Source: Caldilineaceae bacterium
Lineage (GTDB): Bacteria; Chloroflexota; Anaerolineae; Caldilineales; Caldilineaceae
Assembly: GCA_026645575.1 (NCBI GenBank)
Contig: JAPKMW010000127.1
Coordinates: forward strand, 1-27,939
DNA: 27,939 nt
Direction of reading: 5' to 3'
Within the stretch, counting starts at the first letter, position 1. Each line of letters opens with the position of its first letter. Below the pieces are notes generated by a model. That model was not told where the DNA came from. It made no database searches and saw only the letters and a program-made list of their open reading frames with translations. The position numbers were made by a program, and so were the translations under genes. Positions 14,582-23,127 of the stretch are shown one piece after another.

Positions 14582-15496
14582 ATGACTATTCGTGAACTAC
14601 TTCCATCCAACTGGCTGTCCCGTCCGCAGCGGCCCAAAAACCCAGTATGGACGGGCGCCGTCCCGCTGCCCGTTGATTACCGTGACCGCATCAGTGTTGT
14701 CACCTGGCTCTTTGTCTTTGCGCTGGGCGTCAGCATTCTCTACACGCTGCCGACCACCGTGATCACCCTGCGCGCCCTGGGATCGCCGGTCAGCATTGCG
14801 TTGACCAAAACCCTGGTGGCTGCCATTGCATTGGCGCTCTATGCTGCCGCCGGCGTCGAGAGTGTGATCGGCGCCCATCCCCGCTTTGCCAACCCGGCGC
14901 AACGGGGGTGGACCTGGCCCTTCTGTGCGTTGCCGATGGCGCTGGCGATCATCGCCGTTTATGTGCTGCCGTTGGCCCCCACCCGGCCGATCCAGGTATT
15001 GGTGTTACTGGCAAGCGGCGGTCTTATGCTGCTGGCCCTCTTCAGTCTGTACACAACCGTGGAACGGGGGCAAACCGGCTTTCGTCGCGCCCGGCTAATC
15101 CTCGATGCCCTTTCCTATGGCGCGGCACTGGTGCTTTTCCTCTTTGTCTATCAAACACGCACCCGCAGTTTGCTCTCCGGCACCCTCATCGCCCTGACCG
15201 CCACCTTATTGGCAATTGAATTGCTACGCAGCACTACCGACCGCCCGCTCACTGTCCTGACCTATGGCGCCATCACCGGCATGATCTTGGGGCAGGTCAC
15301 TTGGGCGCTCAACTACTGGTGGACGATGAGCAACCTGACCGGCGGGCTGTTGCTGTTATTGATTTTCTACATCATCGTGGGGATCGCCCAGCATGGCCTG
15401 CAAGAGCATCTGAACCAGCGGATTCTGCTGGAATTTGCACTTTTTGCATTAGTGGCGTTGGTGTTGATTGCGGTGGTTGCGCCGCGGTTTGGCTGA
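14582..15496 (+). CDS. Multi-pass membrane protein of unknown function
   Basis: A 304-residue protein with eight or nine hydrophobic segments (for example VTWLFVFALGVSILYTL, FCALPMALAIIAVYVLPLA, LLLLLIFYIIVGIA, and a final ALFALVALVLIAVVAP) after a soluble N-terminus of about 35 residues. There are no transporter signature motifs or conserved charged pairs that I recognise. It looks like the conserved Chloroflexota integral membrane proteins grouped in DUF families such as DUF5656, but I am not certain. It follows ptsI by 31 nt with an AAGGAAC-type site, so it is probably the last gene of the dha operon. A hairpin terminator follows its stop. Confidence 0.65.
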   Translation: MTIRELLPSNWLSRPQRPKNPVWTGAVPLPVDYRDRISVVTWLFVFALGVSILYTLPTTVITLRALGSPVSIALTKTLVAAIALALYAAAGVESVIGAHPRFANPAQRGWTWPFCALPMALAIIAVYVLPLAPTRPIQVLVLLASGGLMLLALFSLYTTVERGQTGFRRARLILDALSYGAALVLFLFVYQTRTRSLLSGTLIALTATLLAIELLRSTTDRPLTVLTYGAITGMILGQVTWALNYWWTMSNLTGGLLLLLIFYIIVGIAQHGLQEHLNQRILLEFALFALVALVLIAVVAPRFG

Positions 15497-15517
15497 AAAG
15501 GAGAGAGTGAGAGAGTG

Positions 15518-15555
15518 AGAGAGTGAGAGATTAGTTGTTCAATCTCTCACTCTCT
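15518..15555. terminator. Hairpin between convergent genes
   Basis: AGAGAGTGAGAGATT (15518-15532) pairs perfectly with AATCTCTCACTCTCT (15541-15555) around an 8-nt loop, between convergent genes ending at 15496 and 15561. Tandem GAGAGAGT copies precede it from 15500, so the stem can slip into several registers. It is a plausible bidirectional terminator, although the T-run is short. Confidence 0.5.
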
Positions 15556-15560
15556 TTGCC

Positions 15561-16505
15561 TTACCGATACTGACTCGCAATAACCGCCAACTCTTCAAAC
15601 AACGGCGGCGTAATCTCAATATCCAATACCTGGGCAATCACACCCGTCCAGCCGTGGAGAAAGGCGACCCAGCCGTCGGCGACGGTGAGGTTACGTTCGG
15701 CTTGTTGACGGAACGCCTGGTGCATAAAGTCAAGCGCGCCGCGATAGTTGAGTTCCCAGGCGACGCCGTGCAGCGGAAACGCAGCGGCGTCAGTGATGGG
15801 GGAGCCGGGGCGGTCTTTGCCCATGCCGGTGGCGTTGATGACAACGCTGGCCGGCGGCAGGCAGGCCAATAGCGCGTCGTTTTCCGTGGGGTCGTGGTGT
15901 TGGAGAAAACAGAAGTCAATATCGGTGGGCAGTTTGGCGACCATCTCTTGCACATGAGCCAGTCGATCGGCGTCCAGATCAACTAGCGTGAAACGACATG
16001 GGCGGTCAGCGGGATCGCTTTTGTTGATGATATGGAGCGCCAACGCTGCCGCCGCGCCACCGGCGCCGAGCGAGACCAATTCTCCGCCGGTGCGGCCAAA
16101 GTACGCCGGCCCCAAAATGGCGTCCAGCGCACGACCATCGGCTACCGGATCAATGGCGTGACCGACGAGATCCGTCCCTCGCTTCGAGATGCAGGAAATT
16201 TCATCGCAGAGTTGCGCATAGGGATCGAGACGGTCAAAGAGGTCGCGAGATGCGGCCAGCAGATCGATTTTATGGGTGGTGATTAGCCCGCCCAAGGCCA
16301 GCGGGTCGGCTTTGATCGCTTCCACCAACTGGCGATAGCGTGTCGGTTCATCATGAATACGAAAATCAACCCCCTGAAGCGTAACTTCCGGTCGCCCCAG
16401 CGCCGCCATCCAGCGCGGAAAGATGCGTTGCGCCGCCGATTGGCCGGTAGTGACGCCGATAAAGTAGAAGGTTGGTTGTTGTAGCGATGATCGTAGCGTA
16501 GTCAT
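15561..16505 (-). CDS. Shikimate/quinate dehydrogenase-like oxidoreductase
   Basis: A 314-residue protein with the AroE two-domain layout. The substrate domain has LITTHKIDLLAASRDLFDRL, with the catalytic lysine region normally VT-PHK. The nucleotide domain has SLGAGGAAAALALHII (residues about 145-160) and INATGMGKDRPGSPI, and the end WELNYRGALDFMHQAF resembles D-xY-P--T-L---A. The N-terminal shikimate-binding signature (G-PI-HS-SP--HN) is absent; the matching place reads FIGVTTGQSAAQRIFPRW. The true substrate may therefore not be shikimate. The ATG at 16505 has an AAAGG-like site. It is convergent with the dha operon. Calling it aroE would be an over-claim. Confidence 0.8.
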   Translation of the reverse strand: MTTLRSSLQQPTFYFIGVTTGQSAAQRIFPRWMAALGRPEVTLQGVDFRIHDEPTRYRQLVEAIKADPLALGGLITTHKIDLLAASRDLFDRLDPYAQLCDEISCISKRGTDLVGHAIDPVADGRALDAILGPAYFGRTGGELVSLGAGGAAAALALHIINKSDPADRPCRFTLVDLDADRLAHVQEMVAKLPTDIDFCFLQHHDPTENDALLACLPPASVVINATGMGKDRPGSPITDAAAFPLHGVAWELNYRGALDFMHQAFRQQAERNLTVADGWVAFLHGWTGVIAQVLDIEITPPLFEELAVIASQYR

Positions 16506-16524
16506 AAGATGCCTTTGGTTGGTG

Positions 16525-16610
16525 GTTGGTTAGTTCGTTGGTTTCGACAAGCGTTCGCGCCTGAGAGGCAACAGGCTCACGCCGAAACCTCAACCAACGA
16601 ACTGACCAAC
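16525..16610. repeat. Inverted repeat upstream of the AroE-like gene
   Basis: GTTGGTTAGTTCGTTGG...TTTCG (16525-16546) pairs with CGAAACC...CCAACGAACTGACCAAC (16583-16610), with one mismatch and a 6-base insertion in the right arm. It lies between two minus-strand genes. Confidence 0.55.
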
Positions 16611-16639
16611 TATCTTCTGAGAGCGCCAGTTTATCACAA

Positions 16640-17572
16640 CTACCGGAGCAACGCCAGCGGCAGGTAGAGGCGTGGGCCGCGCTCATCCTGATTCAAATCA
16701 TGATCCACAAATTGCCAGCCGTCGTATCCGCTGTTGTCGGTTGTGACATCGGCGCCTTGGGCAATATTCACGGCGCGCGTCGGCGGTGTTTGGGGATCTG
16801 AGGTTGGATCGCCGGGCTGTTGATGGCCGAACCAGAGGGTGGTCAGATCGCCGGCGTTGAGGGTGAAGGTGTAGCAGGGGGAGCCATAAGCGGCATCAAC
16901 TTCGCCCGGTTGACTGTTGCGCCAATTGCTGGGCGGTTCGGCGCAGGCGGTATATTGTCCCGGCGGCAAGTAGTTAAAATTGGCTTTGCCATACTGGTTG
17001 GTTGCCTGTGTGCCGGTGATGAGGTTGACATCCTTGTAGAGTGTGATTGTCGAACTGGTCAGGTAAGTTTCATTCAGGCTATAATTGCGGTCGCCGTTGC
17101 TGTCATGATAAGCGCGGACGCGCACCGTCACCCCCCGGTCATTGAAAAAGGTGCAGTGTAGCCGTTCACCGCCGGTGACAGTGAGGATGGTGCGCCCGGT
17201 GGGCAGATCGATCTGCGCTAACGCTCGTGGCGTACAGGTGATCTGGCGCAATTGCCAGGTGAGCGGCACTGCTTCGGTGACAGTGTAAACCCCCGCGGCC
17301 ACCGTAAAGGTGATGGTGTTGGTCAGTGCGTCGCCGTCGTCAACGTCTATACTGTCGAGCCGAAAGTCACCCAAGGCGCCATGAAAGCGAAAATCTTGGC
17401 GACTAGCCGGTTGCGCCTGCACCGTGATCGTAATCACGGCCGGCGCCGTTTGTTGTAATGGCTTGGCCATCGCGCGCTTGGTTACTTGCTCCATTGGTAC
17501 AAAGCAAAGCAACAAGAGCAATCCCAACCCAGCCGTAATTTTTAACGCTACCCATGTTGGAAGGTTGAACAT
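16640..17572 (-). CDS. Secreted protein with Cna-B/SdrD-like domain
   Basis: I place the start at the ATG whose first base is 17572, because AGGAAAGG lies 5-7 nt upstream on the minus strand; an upstream in-frame start would add 18 residues. The 310-residue protein begins MFNLPTWVALKITAGLGLLLLLCFVP, a signal peptide or anchor. Beta-rich segments follow, typical of prealbumin-like modules: ITFTVAAGVYTVTEAVPLTWQL, then CTFFNDRGVTVRVRAYHDSNGDRNYSLNE (an SdrD B-like Ca-binding pattern, D-N-DG-----E) and YLPPGQYTACAEPPSNWR. It is probably a cell-surface or extracellular structural protein. Cysteine pairs may form disulfides outside the cell. No sortase motif is seen. Confidence 0.7.
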   Translation of the reverse strand: MFNLPTWVALKITAGLGLLLLLCFVPMEQVTKRAMAKPLQQTAPAVITITVQAQPASRQDFRFHGALGDFRLDSIDVDDGDALTNTITFTVAAGVYTVTEAVPLTWQLRQITCTPRALAQIDLPTGRTILTVTGGERLHCTFFNDRGVTVRVRAYHDSNGDRNYSLNETYLTSSTITLYKDVNLITGTQATNQYGKANFNYLPPGQYTACAEPPSNWRNSQPGEVDAAYGSPCYTFTLNAGDLTTLWFGHQQPGDPTSDPQTPPTRAVNIAQGADVTTDNSGYDGWQFVDHDLNQDERGPRLYLPLALLR

Positions 17573-17629
17573 ATAGACCTTTCCTGGTAAAGTTACCAAA
17601 TAAGAACCATTGTGAAAACCAAACACTTG

Positions 17630-17657
17630 CTGACAAAACCGTTATTGAAATTACAAT
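17630..17657 (+). promoter_or_regulatory. Sigma70-like promoter of the sugar-acid kinase gene
   Basis: CTGACA (17630-17635) and TACAAT (17652-17657) are spaced by 16 nt in an AT-rich stretch, about 36 nt upstream of the chosen start at 17693. Confidence 0.35.
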
Positions 17658-17692
17658 CTATTTAAAATTCTTGCAAATTAGTGAACCTGACA

Positions 17693-18907
17693 ATGAATGC
17701 GAACCCTACGTTATTTGTCCTAGCCGATGATGTCACCGGCGCCGCCGATTGCGCCGCCCGTTGTAAAGGCGCTGGTTTGCCTGCTACTATTCTGCTTGGG
17801 CAGACAAGCAGCCCGTTACCAACTGGCGCCGTGGCCTTTTCTTCCGATTCACGTTTTTTACCACCCGATCAAGCCGCAGAACGGGTGCAGACTCTGTTCC
17901 AAGGGTTGCAACCGCTGACACAAGTGGAAGACGCCCTCTGGTACAAAAAGATTGACTCGACCTTGCGCGGTAACATTGGCGCTGAACTCGCTGCCATGAT
18001 GACGTTAACCAGTGCCGTAAGGTCGCGCCCTTGTGCTGTGCTTGCACCCGCCTTCCCGGCGCAAGGGCGTGGTCTGGTCGATGGGAATCTGGTCTATGCC
18101 CAGGCGGCGCAAAGCTTGTCCCTACCGCGGTTGCTTGCAGAACAAACTGCGCTGCCGCAAGCAATGGTTGGGTTGGCAACCGTGCGCGCTGGTATTGCCG
18201 AACTCACACAGAAGTTACAAGCGTACTATGCTGCTGGCGCGCAACTATTCATTGCCGACGCCCTCACTGAGGCGGATTTACAGACGCTCTATGCGGCGGC
18301 ACAGGTGGCGCTGCCCCACGCCCTCTTCTGTGGCAGTGCCGGGCTGATGGGGGTGATTGCCACCGCATTGGTGGAAGCGCAAGGGGACAAGCCGCAGAGG
18401 GCTGACCAATCACCAGCGTCGATCACCCACCCCCTGCTGGCCGTTGTCGGCAGCGGCAGTGTGATGGCGCAGCGACAGTTGGCGCGCCTGCGTCAGTTGT
18501 CTGGACTGGATCTCTACGAAGTTGATCCTGATGGACTAAAGGGGGTGCGAATGATTGCCGGGAATGGTAACAACCCACGTTGTGCGTTGCACCTCCCACC
18601 ACCAGCGGCGGATGCCCAATTGGATGGCGAAACGGCGCGCCAATACGCCGCCATGTTGGGCGCGGCGGCGCTTGCCCAGATTCAACAGCGCCGCCCGCAC
18701 ACCTTACTCCTGGTTGGCGGCGACACAACTTTTTATCTGTTGCACTTGTTGGGCATAACGGCTTTGCAAGTGGAGGCCGAACTTTTTCCCGGTATGCCGC
18801 TGACCACCGGCCTTGCAGCTAATGGGCAACGCTACCAAATTATTTTGAAGGCCGGCAATCATGGCGATGAGGGGACACTGGCGACGCTCTTCACTTGGGG
18901 TTGCTAA
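17693..18907 (+). CDS. Four-carbon acid sugar kinase family protein
   Basis: About 404 residues from the ATG at 17693 (a GTG at 17681 is in frame, but neither start has a good ribosome site). The N-terminal motif LFVLADDVTGAADCAARCK and YKKIDSTLRGNIGAEL are signatures of the DUF1537 / four-carbon acid sugar kinase family, which phosphorylates D-threonate, D-erythronate or 3-oxo-tetronate in sugar-acid catabolism. The C-terminal nucleotide domain has LLLVGGDTTFYLL and LTTGLAANGQRYQIILKAGNHGDEGTLATLF. Usual partner genes (PdxA-like dehydrogenase, aldolase, isomerase) are not in this window, so the exact substrate cannot be set. It is monocistronic and divergent from the secreted protein gene. 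Confidence 0.85.
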   Translation: MNANPTLFVLADDVTGAADCAARCKGAGLPATILLGQTSSPLPTGAVAFSSDSRFLPPDQAAERVQTLFQGLQPLTQVEDALWYKKIDSTLRGNIGAELAAMMTLTSAVRSRPCAVLAPAFPAQGRGLVDGNLVYAQAAQSLSLPRLLAEQTALPQAMVGLATVRAGIAELTQKLQAYYAAGAQLFIADALTEADLQTLYAAAQVALPHALFCGSAGLMGVIATALVEAQGDKPQRADQSPASITHPLLAVVGSGSVMAQRQLARLRQLSGLDLYEVDPDGLKGVRMIAGNGNNPRCALHLPPPAADAQLDGETARQYAAMLGAAALAQIQQRRPHTLLLVGGDTTFYLLHLLGITALQVEAELFPGMPLTTGLAANGQRYQIILKAGNHGDEGTLATLFTWGC

Positions 18908-19188
18908 TGGTAGATGGATTTACAGGCTGGCCGGGTCCAACAGAAAATCTAGATGATTTTGCTGGTGAACAACCTGAAAGGTGCTGTCAGGGTAGGTTTT
19001 CGCAAAAAGGCTTGCCGAATATCCGGCTCGTCACAATTCAAGTAGAGCGCCTCAGTCGGATAATTGCGTATGAGCGCCCGGCAGAGCGTAGTTTTTCCTA
19101 CCTGGCGTGCGCCATAAATGATAATAGCTTTCCCTTTGTAGAGATTGGCTTCCATTGCTGGTTGAATTGTCCGTTGATAGGTTCCTAT
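18908..19188 (-). pseudogene. Decayed AAA ATPase (AAA_14 / DUF4143 type) N-terminal fragment
   Basis: The readable part (ATG at 19155) is 68 residues: MEANLYKGKAIIIYGARQVG with KTTL following as the Walker A box, then ALYLNCDEPDIRQAF, typical of AAA_14 ATPases of about 380-480 residues. The frame then degrades: TAPFRLFTSKII is followed by a stop, and another frame gives GPGQPVNP where DEAQR-N would be expected. Upstream, the family N-terminus (YQRTIQPAMEANL) is in frame 11 codons before the ATG, headed by ATA at 19188-19186 after a good AAGGGAGGA. So the start seems mutated from ATG to ATA. The DUF4143 half is missing; the fragment abuts the kinase stop codon. Confidence 0.7.
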
Positions 19189-19201
19189 GAATCCTCCCTT
19201 A

Positions 19202-19282
19202 TTGACAAAATTCCCCTAAATTATATTAATTCGGCGAATACATTCCCCTATTTATATTAATTAGGGGAATGGTTTTTGTCAA
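19202..19282. repeat. TTGACAAAA / ATTCCCCTA inverted and direct repeat block
   Basis: TTGACAAAA (19202-19210) is inverted at 19274-19282. TTCCCCTAAATTATATTAATT (from 19211) is repeated with changes at 19243-19262. ATTCCCCTA (19242-19250) forms a hairpin with TAGGGGAAT (19262-19270). Each TTGACA is followed at -10-like distance by an AT-rich box, so the block may be the regulated promoter of the decayed ATPase gene. Confidence 0.5.
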
Positions 19283-19323
19283 AGTGCTTTATAAGCGCTA
19301 TGGCTGCCAGACCGCCCATCGAG

Positions 19324-22300
19324 TTACAATGCGGGAATCTTTAACACCATACGCGGACGAATGAGGCGCGGATTATCACCGATAACCTCCTTGTTGAGGC
19401 GGTAGATGGGCGGCCAAAGATTGCCGTCGCCGTAGTAGCGCTTGGCAATGGTAAAGAGCGAATCGCCAGCCTTGACACGATAGGTGTCGAGAATGTCGGG
19501 ATCCAGGCTGCGGCGTGGCCGCGTTGGTGTTGGTAAGATTCCGGTGTATGGCGCAATGGTTACCCACTTGCCGGCGACCTTGCGTTCTTGCAGATCCAGC
19601 GTCGTCGCCGAGGCGCTATAGAAGGGGTCAGCATAGCTGTGGGCCAGGGCTACCAGGAGATAACGATTATCCGGCAACAACTTATCACTGGTGGGCAACA
19701 GATCGGTGGGGAGTTCAAAATAGGCGACTTGGGGCAATTCTGCACGCACATTGTAGACATCGCGGAAGCCAACGGTGAGCCAGTCGCTGTTCTCAATCGG
19801 CGCGCCGTTACGCAGCAGTTGGTCATAACCGGTAGGCAGTGCCGGGATGCCATCCGTCGCTCGGCCCAGCAGCAACAGCACACGGACATGACGCGCCAAG
19901 TCGGCGCCGTGGCTATGCACCTGGACATAGACGCGGTTGACGAGGCTGGCTTCGTCATGAGTAAAGAGCGTAGCCGGTGCTGGTGTTTCCGGTAGTTCCG
20001 TAGCAAAGCGGAAGAAATTGCAGGTTGGTTCACTGAGTAAATAGGTGCCCTGCTGGTTGAGCAGATCAAACTTGATGTCCGGGCTGTCGGCTTCCTGGAG
20101 AGGACGCCCCGGCTCTAGCGGGTGTTTGGCGTCACTCAAGGGGGTGATACGCAACCGGCCGCGATCTAACTGATGGTCACGCACATATAACTCCACTGGC
20201 GCTTGCACTCCATACAAATCAAATTCGTAGACGCCGCGACCATGCGTTGCCGCATAGAGTGCCCCTGTCACCGGATGCTGTTTGATATCTAGCACCGCTG
20301 CATCAGGTAGGCCGCGCGAAAAGGGTTCCCAGGTTGCACCGCCGTCGGCTGAATGCCAAATGCCAATATCGGCGCCAACAAAGAGATGGCGCGGGTTGCG
20401 TTGATCGACCACCAGGGCATTGTGCTGGACATTCATCAGTTGTTGATGAGGCGCCTCAACCGGCCCCTGGCGCGGCTGCCACTCCTGCCCATCATAGCGC
20501 CAGACCCGCGCGCCGGCTGTGTAGCCGCCAACCGTGGCATAGATCGCGTTGCCGCTGGCATCAGTCGGATCGACGGCGATGGCAGTGATCGGACTCCAGG
20601 TGTCGGCCAGCGCCGGCAGGTCGCTCTTTTGCCAGCCGTTGGCGGTGCGTTCAAAGCGATGAACCGTGCCGTTGATGGTGCCGGCGTAGAGCTTGTTGGC
20701 ATCGGCAAAGACCAACGAACGTACCGCACCCGGCAATTGATCCTGCTCCCGCTTCCCCGTCGGAAGGGAGCGCCAATCGGTCTCATATTGCCAGGGTGAG
20801 CCATTTTCCCACCACAAGTAGCCGCCAAAGCGTTCACTAAGCCAGACCCGGTTGCTGCCAAAGGCCAGCAGATCGGCCGAGGCTGGGTTGGCCGGGTCAT
20901 AGGGCGCACCAACCAGCGGAGCATAGAAGAGCGTCCCCCAGGCTTCATCGCCCATCAGCGGCACTGCTACTTGATCATAGGCCGTACTGTTGCCGCCATC
21001 GCGCGAGCGGTTGATGCTACCATAGGTGTAGGTGGTGAGGACATGGTAGGGGTCGCGTGGGTTGATGACACAGTAGCCGCAATCGCCGCCGGCGGAAAGC
21101 TGCCAGAGTTCATCGCCGCTGTAGCGCAGACCGCCATTGTCCTGGGTGCCACAGAAGAAGATCGCATCTTCCGTCGGGTGGAGGCCCAGAAAGTTCATGG
21201 TCATTGTTGCTAATCCACCGTTGCGCGGTTGAAAGAGGTCACTCTGGTTGGCCGGCTCTTCGGGGTCAGCCGCCGGTTTGGTCGAGTAGAAGACGCCGCC
21301 GTCACAGCCTACATAGAGTTGGTTGCTGTCGCCCGGCGCAAAGGCCAGCGCATGGACATCGGCATGGATGGCGCCGCCGATAAAGGTTGACTTGGCGCTG
21401 TAACGCTTGGCGCGCCGGCTGTAGCTGATCTCACAGCGGTAGAGTGCGCCGGCCCACTCGCCGCCACCATTGGGTTCATCATGAATGCCATCGGACAGCA
21501 CCGCTGCGCCACCGACATAGACGCGATTAAGGTCATCGGGCGCCACGGCAATGGCGAGGTCATACCAGCCCTGACCGGGACGCTGGCGGTCAATGCCAAA
21601 GAGGGTTGAGGGCATCCCCTGCACCTTCTGCCAGTTGCCCTCGCTCACGTCAAGCCGGTAGAGGCCATGTAGATGGTAGGCTCCCTGCTGCACAACATTA
21701 TTCGGGCCGACCTGGGCCACACTCGTCGCCACCAGCGCATAAACGATGTTTGGATTGTAGTCCTGGACAGCCAACCCGATCCGCCCCACGGCTTCGGTGG
21801 GAAACCCCTTACCTAATGGCCTCCACTCGGCGCCATCTTCGGAACGGTAGACATTGCCATACTTCTCGGCGGCATAAAAGAGCGTCTGCCCGTCGCCATG
21901 CACCGCCACCACGCTGCTAAAGTCGCCGGCCTTCTTCTGCCGCCAGCTATAGACGCCATCTGCATCCGGTTCACGGCGGTAGAGACCATTCGTCGTCGCC
22001 GCCACCACGCGCGTCGGTGCGACGGGGTCAACCGCCAGCGCATAGAAAGCCATACCGAGCAGTGATGGTTCGCTCGGCTCGGTGTACCAGTTCAACCCGC
22101 CGTCATGGGAGACGATGGGACCAACGCCGTTATAGGCATTGAGCGCACCATTCGCTTCCCCCGACCCGACATAAATAATATCCTGGGCCGTCCACTCGCC
22201 GGCTACCAGCGCAATGGCGCCACACGCCTGCGAATCAGCTTGGTGTGCCGTCGGGTTGAGGTCAAAGGCATCCATGAGCGACTGCCAGGTGAGGCCGTTA

Positions 22301-22833
22301 TCTTCCGAACGCCAAACACCACCATTGGCCGTGGCAATGTAGAGCCGTTTGCCCCCCGGCGCCACATCGATGCCGGTGACGCGTCCGCTGTAGGCGGTTG
22401 TGCGGTTGTAGATATTGGCCTTCACTGCCTGCGGTCCAACTGAGAGCCAGCGATTGGTCGCCAACCCGGGTGGGATGGCCGCCGGCGCGGCGTCAGGGGC
22501 CATCGCCCGCGTGGCTGCCGGTGGCAGGGGTAGGCGATCGGTGGCGGTGGGCATCTGGCTTTCCAGGCGCATGTGATATTCGGCCAGGTGACGTAACCGT
22601 TCCGCCGCTAGTTGTTCCACGTTGCCTTGGGGGCGGGTGGCGCTGACCGGCAGATCAACGGCAGGACTACTGGCTGCGGCCAAGGCGCGCGCCGTTATAC
22701 CCGACGGTGGCAACCGCTCTTCAACAAAAGCTTGCAGCCGCGCCGCCGGTCCACGCGGGAGGGCTGTGTCGGTGTCTGTTGGCTGTGGTGGAGCGGGTTG
22801 CGGCGTGCTGGGTGATGAGAGTGGACGCGGCAT
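19324..22833 (-). CDS. Large beta-propeller (BNR/sortilin-like) protein with C-terminal LysM
   Basis: 1169 residues from the ATG at 22833, which has AGGAA about 6 nt upstream (an in-frame TTG 15 nt earlier is less likely). A proline/alanine-rich N-terminus of about 125 residues has no hydrophobic signal. A long run of BNR/sortilin-type blades follows (about 130-840): RLYIATANGGVWRSEDNGL, LFYAAEKYGNVYRSEDG, LYVGCDGGVFYSTKP, LFVGADIGIWHSADGGATWE, LYAATHGRGVYEFDL. A beta-rich region (about 845-1105) comes next, then one LysM domain (about 1120-1169: YRVKAGDSLFTIAKRYYGDG, with LWPPIYRLNK and MVLKIP). LysM suggests peptidoglycan binding or, in this W-P-I form, the kind found in phage-tail or injection-system baseplates. 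Substrate unknown; an enzyme (sialidase/xyloglucanase-like) is possible but no catalytic residues can be named. Confidence 0.78.
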   Translation of the reverse strand: MPRPLSSPSTPQPAPPQPTDTDTALPRGPAARLQAFVEERLPPSGITARALAAASSPAVDLPVSATRPQGNVEQLAAERLRHLAEYHMRLESQMPTATDRLPLPPAATRAMAPDAAPAAIPPGLATNRWLSVGPQAVKANIYNRTTAYSGRVTGIDVAPGGKRLYIATANGGVWRSEDNGLTWQSLMDAFDLNPTAHQADSQACGAIALVAGEWTAQDIIYVGSGEANGALNAYNGVGPIVSHDGGLNWYTEPSEPSLLGMAFYALAVDPVAPTRVVAATTNGLYRREPDADGVYSWRQKKAGDFSSVVAVHGDGQTLFYAAEKYGNVYRSEDGAEWRPLGKGFPTEAVGRIGLAVQDYNPNIVYALVATSVAQVGPNNVVQQGAYHLHGLYRLDVSEGNWQKVQGMPSTLFGIDRQRPGQGWYDLAIAVAPDDLNRVYVGGAAVLSDGIHDEPNGGGEWAGALYRCEISYSRRAKRYSAKSTFIGGAIHADVHALAFAPGDSNQLYVGCDGGVFYSTKPAADPEEPANQSDLFQPRNGGLATMTMNFLGLHPTEDAIFFCGTQDNGGLRYSGDELWQLSAGGDCGYCVINPRDPYHVLTTYTYGSINRSRDGGNSTAYDQVAVPLMGDEAWGTLFYAPLVGAPYDPANPASADLLAFGSNRVWLSERFGGYLWWENGSPWQYETDWRSLPTGKREQDQLPGAVRSLVFADANKLYAGTINGTVHRFERTANGWQKSDLPALADTWSPITAIAVDPTDASGNAIYATVGGYTAGARVWRYDGQEWQPRQGPVEAPHQQLMNVQHNALVVDQRNPRHLFVGADIGIWHSADGGATWEPFSRGLPDAAVLDIKQHPVTGALYAATHGRGVYEFDLYGVQAPVELYVRDHQLDRGRLRITPLSDAKHPLEPGRPLQEADSPDIKFDLLNQQGTYLLSEPTCNFFRFATELPETPAPATLFTHDEASLVNRVYVQVHSHGADLARHVRVLLLLGRATDGIPALPTGYDQLLRNGAPIENSDWLTVGFRDVYNVRAELPQVAYFELPTDLLPTSDKLLPDNRYLLVALAHSYADPFYSASATTLDLQERKVAGKWVTIAPYTGILPTPTRPRRSLDPDILDTYRVKAGDSLFTIAKRYYGDGNLWPPIYRLNKEVIGDNPRLIRPRMVLKIPAL

Positions 22834-22972
22834 AAATGGTTCCTGCAAATTATGAAAAGATCAAGTAGGTTTGTTATGCTTACATTATACTAAAATTTGC
22901 TAGTAGGAGCAACCAAAGGTAGCTTGTCTATAACCGTGTTACGCGCTGATGGATTACGGTTCTATTTTGCCG

Positions 22973-23046
22973 GTATCACCGCGAATCAGGAGGATTTGCG
23001 AATTCACCTGCAAAGATTCGCAAATCCTCCTGATTCGCGGTGATAC
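22973..23046. repeat. Perfect 31-bp inverted repeat in a divergent intergenic region
   Basis: The arms 22973-23003 and 23016-23046 (ends GTATCACC / GGTGATAC) are exactly complementary over 31 bp around a 12-nt loop. It lies between the divergent beta-propeller and HD-domain genes, so it follows no gene and cannot act as a terminator for either neighbour. No other element is seen in the 294-bp gap. Confidence 0.7.
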
Positions 23047-23127
23047 TGTTGATGCGACCCATATCCTCAATATTCAATATTCATTGTATAGATTGACTTT
23101 TGTACAAGCGTTGCAAAGGGATTGTTG

